Shown piece by piece: positions 61,091 through 64,000 of a DNA stretch of 64,000 nucleotides. The notes beneath the pieces are model-generated. The model did not search any database. It was not told the DNA's origin and was given only the letters and a program-made list of their open reading frames with translations. Numbering within the stretch: the first letter of the stretch is position 1; the number at the start of each line of letters is the position of its first letter. Origin of the DNA: Campylobacter portucalensis (GTDB lineage Bacteria; Campylobacterota; Campylobacteria; Campylobacterales; Campylobacteraceae); contig NZ_VWSJ01000027.1 of assembly GCF_009690845.1 (NCBI RefSeq), positions 37,403 to 101,402 on the forward strand, written 5' to 3'. The position numbers were made by a program, and so were the translations under genes.

Positions 61091-63247
61091 TTAAAATCTG
61101 TATAGCTCTTTTACAAGCTGATATTTTTCATCATAGCCAATATTTATAGCATTGATCTTTGTTAGCTCATCTACATAGTCTTTTGAAGTAGAAAGCACTC
61201 TTACCATATTTCCCAAGTGACTAAGATTGATTTTTGCAATCGCCCTGTAATCAACTCCCTTTTTGATTAAAAATTCATATTTTTCAGGTATTGTTGTTTT
61301 TACAAATTGATATTCGGCTTCGCTCATATTCAAGGCTCTACAATAATCATCTTCTTTGGCTTTTGGGTTACTAAGTAACAAAATAGTTTCACTTTGCTCC
61401 ATTATCGCTGTGCCTATATCTGATTTTGCTATATCTTCCACGCTCTGAGTGCCTAAAAATAAAAAGCCGTTTTCTTTTCTAATAGTCTTTTCTTTGTTGA
61501 AAACCTCTTTGCTTACGACTGGATTTTTGAGCCAGTCCCACGCCTCATCAATGAATAAACCAAATCTACGACCATCAACCATATCGATAATACGCCACAA
61601 GATATAATAAGCAACATATGGCGAAATTTCATTGTCGCTAAGTAAGTCTGTGCCATCTATGCCATAAACAAGAATGTTTTCATCACTAAAATCTAACGTG
61701 TCAGTTTCATTATCAAATACCCAGCCAAACTCATTACCGATTGTCCACGCCATAAGTCTAGATTTAAGTGAGCTTGTCTCATTTTCTCCCTCTTGCAATA
61801 ATTGCCAAACTCTACTTACGCCGTGAGTTCTATCACTCTTTTCAAGTCTCATAACGCTATCTACAGCTAAATTTAATTGCTCCTCGTCTCTTGTTGTTAG
61901 CATTAGATGGGTTTGTCCGCCCTTGGTTACTAGCATTTTCATTAAAACCTTTAATCGGCGGATATTTTCAGGTGTTGCCTCGCAACAAAACGGATTAAAG
62001 CCAGTCGGCTGACCGCTGGTTATCATTACATACTTGCCGCCTATTGTCATAATGTTACCAAGCGCACCTTTGTCTTTGTCTAAATAAAAATAGGTTGCTT
62101 TACGCTTATCTTTTGGTGTGCTATCTGCAAATGTTTCAAGCTCATTATATTTACACAGCATATTAAGCGTAAAGTTCATTAGCACGGTTTTTCCACCACC
62201 ACTTTGACCAAGAACGAAAGTGTTTGCCAAAACATCATTTTTACCAAATTCATCTTTTTGAAAATTTGTCTTATGAATATTAAAGAAAAATGGTTGTCCG
62301 TTTGGTGTTTGCAAGATTGCTATTGCATCTCCCCACGGATTACCTTGTTGCTTTCCGCGTGGGAAATTGTGCAGTGCCATAAAACTAGCGTAGTTTTTAC
62401 TAGAGATTGTATGAAGTCTAGGACGAAGCATAAAATTTGCTGGAAGTTGAGCAAAATATGTAGCTTCAAGGGTAATGTTTGCTTGAGTAGCCAAAAATCC
62501 CAAATCCTGCAATACAACTGCTATTTGATTTGCTATGCGTTCGTATTCGTTTTGTTTATCGGCATAGATTACGATAGAAAAGTGATACTCGCCAAATATG
62601 ATATCGCTTTGTAGCTCATCTAGTGCCGAACTTAGCTCTGAAATTTGACTAATTGCATCATCCTCTGCCGCCATAAGTCTTTTTTGTTGCTTGGTTAGCT
62701 CATCTCTTGCCTCTTTTTTAGAGAGTGGAGTAAAGCTTTGCGTTATTGTGTATTCAACATTTGCATACATCAAACTATCGAAAATACCACTAAAACTTAC
62801 ATTTGGATAGTCTTTTAACTCAATGGCTTTTACAAATTTTCTTGTGCCATCGTTATAGTTTAGCTGCATAGTGTGCTGTGATGGAAAAATTTCGTTTAAA
62901 TTACCGTTAAGGTAGAAGTCAAGCGGTGCATTTGGAACGCGCACTTTGGTAAATTTACCGCCTATTAGGTAGTTGTAAAGTTCAAGTTGCGAGCTAAATT
63001 TAACGCCTTCGATATCATAAACACCAAGTTTATAGGGCTTAAAATGGCTCAAATTTTGCTCTATCACGTTGCATTTTTGATTAAAACTTTTCAAATGAGT
63101 TCTGATCTGTCGTTTTTTGGCTTCTATATTTTGGTTTTTAAAGCTCATCTTTTCGGCTCTGCTTAATGGTGAGTAGATTGCCGTAAGATAAAGTCTATTT
63201 TCTTTTAGATTATCCGCACTAAAAATTTCATAATATTTTTTTTGCAA
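61091..63247 (-). CDS. virB4: VirB4 secretion ATPase, main part (frameshifted fusion with VirB3)
   Basis: The 718 residues contain Walker A VLGQSGGGKTVLMNF (about residue 347), YFYLDKDKGALGNIM, FGLFIDEAWDWLKNP (Walker B) and FLFLGTQSVEDIAKS, the VirB4/CagE order. It energises pilus biogenesis. The frame opens at a TTG inside the T8 run 63236-63243. One base fewer would join it to the preceding frame as NFAKKYYEIFSADN, making the VirB3-VirB4 fusion usual in Campylobacter and Helicobacter systems. Confidence 0.92.
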   Translation of the reverse strand: MQKKYYEIFSADNLKENRLYLTAIYSPLSRAEKMSFKNQNIEAKKRQIRTHLKSFNQKCNVIEQNLSHFKPYKLGVYDIEGVKFSSQLELYNYLIGGKFTKVRVPNAPLDFYLNGNLNEIFPSQHTMQLNYNDGTRKFVKAIELKDYPNVSFSGIFDSLMYANVEYTITQSFTPLSKKEARDELTKQQKRLMAAEDDAISQISELSSALDELQSDIIFGEYHFSIVIYADKQNEYERIANQIAVVLQDLGFLATQANITLEATYFAQLPANFMLRPRLHTISSKNYASFMALHNFPRGKQQGNPWGDAIAILQTPNGQPFFFNIHKTNFQKDEFGKNDVLANTFVLGQSGGGKTVLMNFTLNMLCKYNELETFADSTPKDKRKATYFYLDKDKGALGNIMTIGGKYVMITSGQPTGFNPFCCEATPENIRRLKVLMKMLVTKGGQTHLMLTTRDEEQLNLAVDSVMRLEKSDRTHGVSRVWQLLQEGENETSSLKSRLMAWTIGNEFGWVFDNETDTLDFSDENILVYGIDGTDLLSDNEISPYVAYYILWRIIDMVDGRRFGLFIDEAWDWLKNPVVSKEVFNKEKTIRKENGFLFLGTQSVEDIAKSDIGTAIMEQSETILLLSNPKAKEDDYCRALNMSEAEYQFVKTTIPEKYEFLIKKGVDYRAIAKINLSHLGNMVRVLSTSKDYVDELTKINAINIGYDEKYQLVKELYRF

Positions 63248-63881
63248 AATTCTTTAAAAACTCATTTGAAAAATACTCTTTTTGGCTAACTTGTGTATTG
63301 ATCCTTGCGTTATGAAAATAAAAGCTTACATTTTCTCCTGCAAACTGACGCACGAGCATATTTAGCTTATTTTTATTCATGTCAATCAGTTCATCATCCT
63401 CAACTTCAAATGCAATGCCATCAACACGCCAACTAGCCAAATAATCGCCTTCTTTTGTGATTACTATATTGTCTATTAATGTTTGATAAGGAATTAAATT
63501 TTCCAAATTTGCAAACTCGCTAAGTCCTACAACACTAAGTTTTGGATATTTGTTACGTAAAGATTGTTTAGAATAGGTTGAATTTGCCATATAACTTTTA
63601 CGACCATTGTAAAATTTATTTATGGAAGGAGAGCGGAAAAATCGTAGCTTTAGTCCCCAAAGTCTAAAAGCCATATCATCTTTTTTAACTATCATTTGAA
63701 AGACAAATATAGAAGGAATGATCATAACGGCTAAAAGCAAATAGACATCGCCAAATAGCACTTTTGCAAAAATTGCAAACAAAGCCCAACCAAGTGCCAT
63801 CATCATAAAAGGCACCATCGGAACACCAAATACCATGGGCGGACGTGTTAAAGCTTTATATATAGGCTCGGAGACTAGCAT
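63228..63881 (-). CDS. virB3: VirB3 domain plus N-terminus of VirB4 (frameshifted fusion)
   Basis: The first 80 residues are VirB3: LVSEPIYKALTRPPMVFGVP and two membrane helices (VPFMMMALGWALFAIFAKVL). From about residue 85 the sequence is the start of VirB4 (KLSVVGLSEFANLENLIPYQ, DGDYLASWRVDG-like). The frame ends at KNFAKKIL because the coding A8 run shifts it. ATG 63881 lies eleven bases after the virB2 stop. Confidence 0.88.
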   Translation of the reverse strand: MLVSEPIYKALTRPPMVFGVPMVPFMMMALGWALFAIFAKVLFGDVYLLLAVMIIPSIFVFQMIVKKDDMAFRLWGLKLRFFRSPSINKFYNGRKSYMANSTYSKQSLRNKYPKLSVVGLSEFANLENLIPYQTLIDNIVITKEGDYLASWRVDGIAFEVEDDELIDMNKNKLNMLVRQFAGENVSFYFHNARINTQVSQKEYFSNEFLKNFAKKIL

Positions 63882-63891
63882 TGATAGAGCC

Positions 63892-64000
63892 TTACATTAA
63901 CATACCAGCAATCATCGGTCCACCACCAATTAAAATGCCACCCAATAGAATAGGCGACACTTCTCTTACTGTTTGACCGCCGTTACTACAAACCTATAAA
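63892..64000 (-). CDS. virB2: VirB2 pilin, C-terminal end, cut by the window edge
   Basis: The last 35 codons read GQTVREVSPILLGGILIGGG then PMIAGMLM: the second hydrophobic segment of a VirB2/TrbC pilin, ending at TAA 63894. Position immediately before virB3 agrees. The start lies outside the window. Confidence 0.8.

Overview
The window is AT-rich DNA from a Campylobacter, most probably the C. fetus group. That placement rests on codon and base use, a CstA/YbdD pair, many TTG starts, and a Fic-rich conjugation island of the kind described in C. fetus subsp. venerealis. It cannot be pinned to species from sequence alone.

Layout. 1-9.1 kb is core chromosome: cstA-ybdD, ribD, a DASS carboxylate transporter, and a three-gene FecBCD-type iron-chelate importer whose ATPase also has a decayed inverted copy. 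9.4-26.5 kb is a type III-D CRISPR-Cas locus. In order it holds a small membrane protein, a CARF-HEPN ribonuclease, a reverse transcriptase-Cas1 fusion, Cas2, a leader of eroded repeats, an array of 14 full repeats, decayed WYL and vWA genes, then cas6, cas10, csx10, a double-RAMP Csm3-like gene, csx19, a TIGR03986-type RAMP, a second CARF-HEPN gene and csx20. 26.5-64 kb is an integrative or plasmid-like conjugation island. It starts with a candidate oriT, an S24-type repressor, an AlpA-like regulator and a RepA-like ATPase. A rearranged segment follows with a 5'-truncated relaxase, then a toxin cluster (Fic, AbiEii, Fic, HepT/MntA), ParA, an entry-exclusion-like lipoprotein, a 2004-residue methylase-helicase, primase, TopB, and a VirB2-VirB11/VirD4 type IV secretion system running off the right edge.

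How the parts relate. (1) CRISPR spacer 13 (14984-15015) is identical over all 32 bases to 32997-33028, inside the AbiEii-like toxin gene of the neighbouring island. The predicted crRNA is antisense to that mRNA, and the flank does not pair with the repeat handle, so the host carries a correctly oriented self-targeting guide. Both CARF-HEPN nuclease genes and cas6 carry reading-frame lesions, which may explain the coexistence. (2) Four toxin-type proteins of unrelated folds (two Fic, AbiEii, HepT) and one further island protein end in the same module, RLxxAYxxKxxSGAIK plus a charged tail. Part of this is a 103-bp exact DNA repeat. The simplest hypothesis is an interchangeable C-terminal signal for the island's own secretion system.

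Caution. Several genes, including essential virB3-virB4 and virD4, are split by one-base changes in homopolymer runs (three in A8/T8). These could be real decay, polymerase slippage sites or sequencing error. The in-frame stops in the second CARF-HEPN gene and in virD4 are not homopolymer events.
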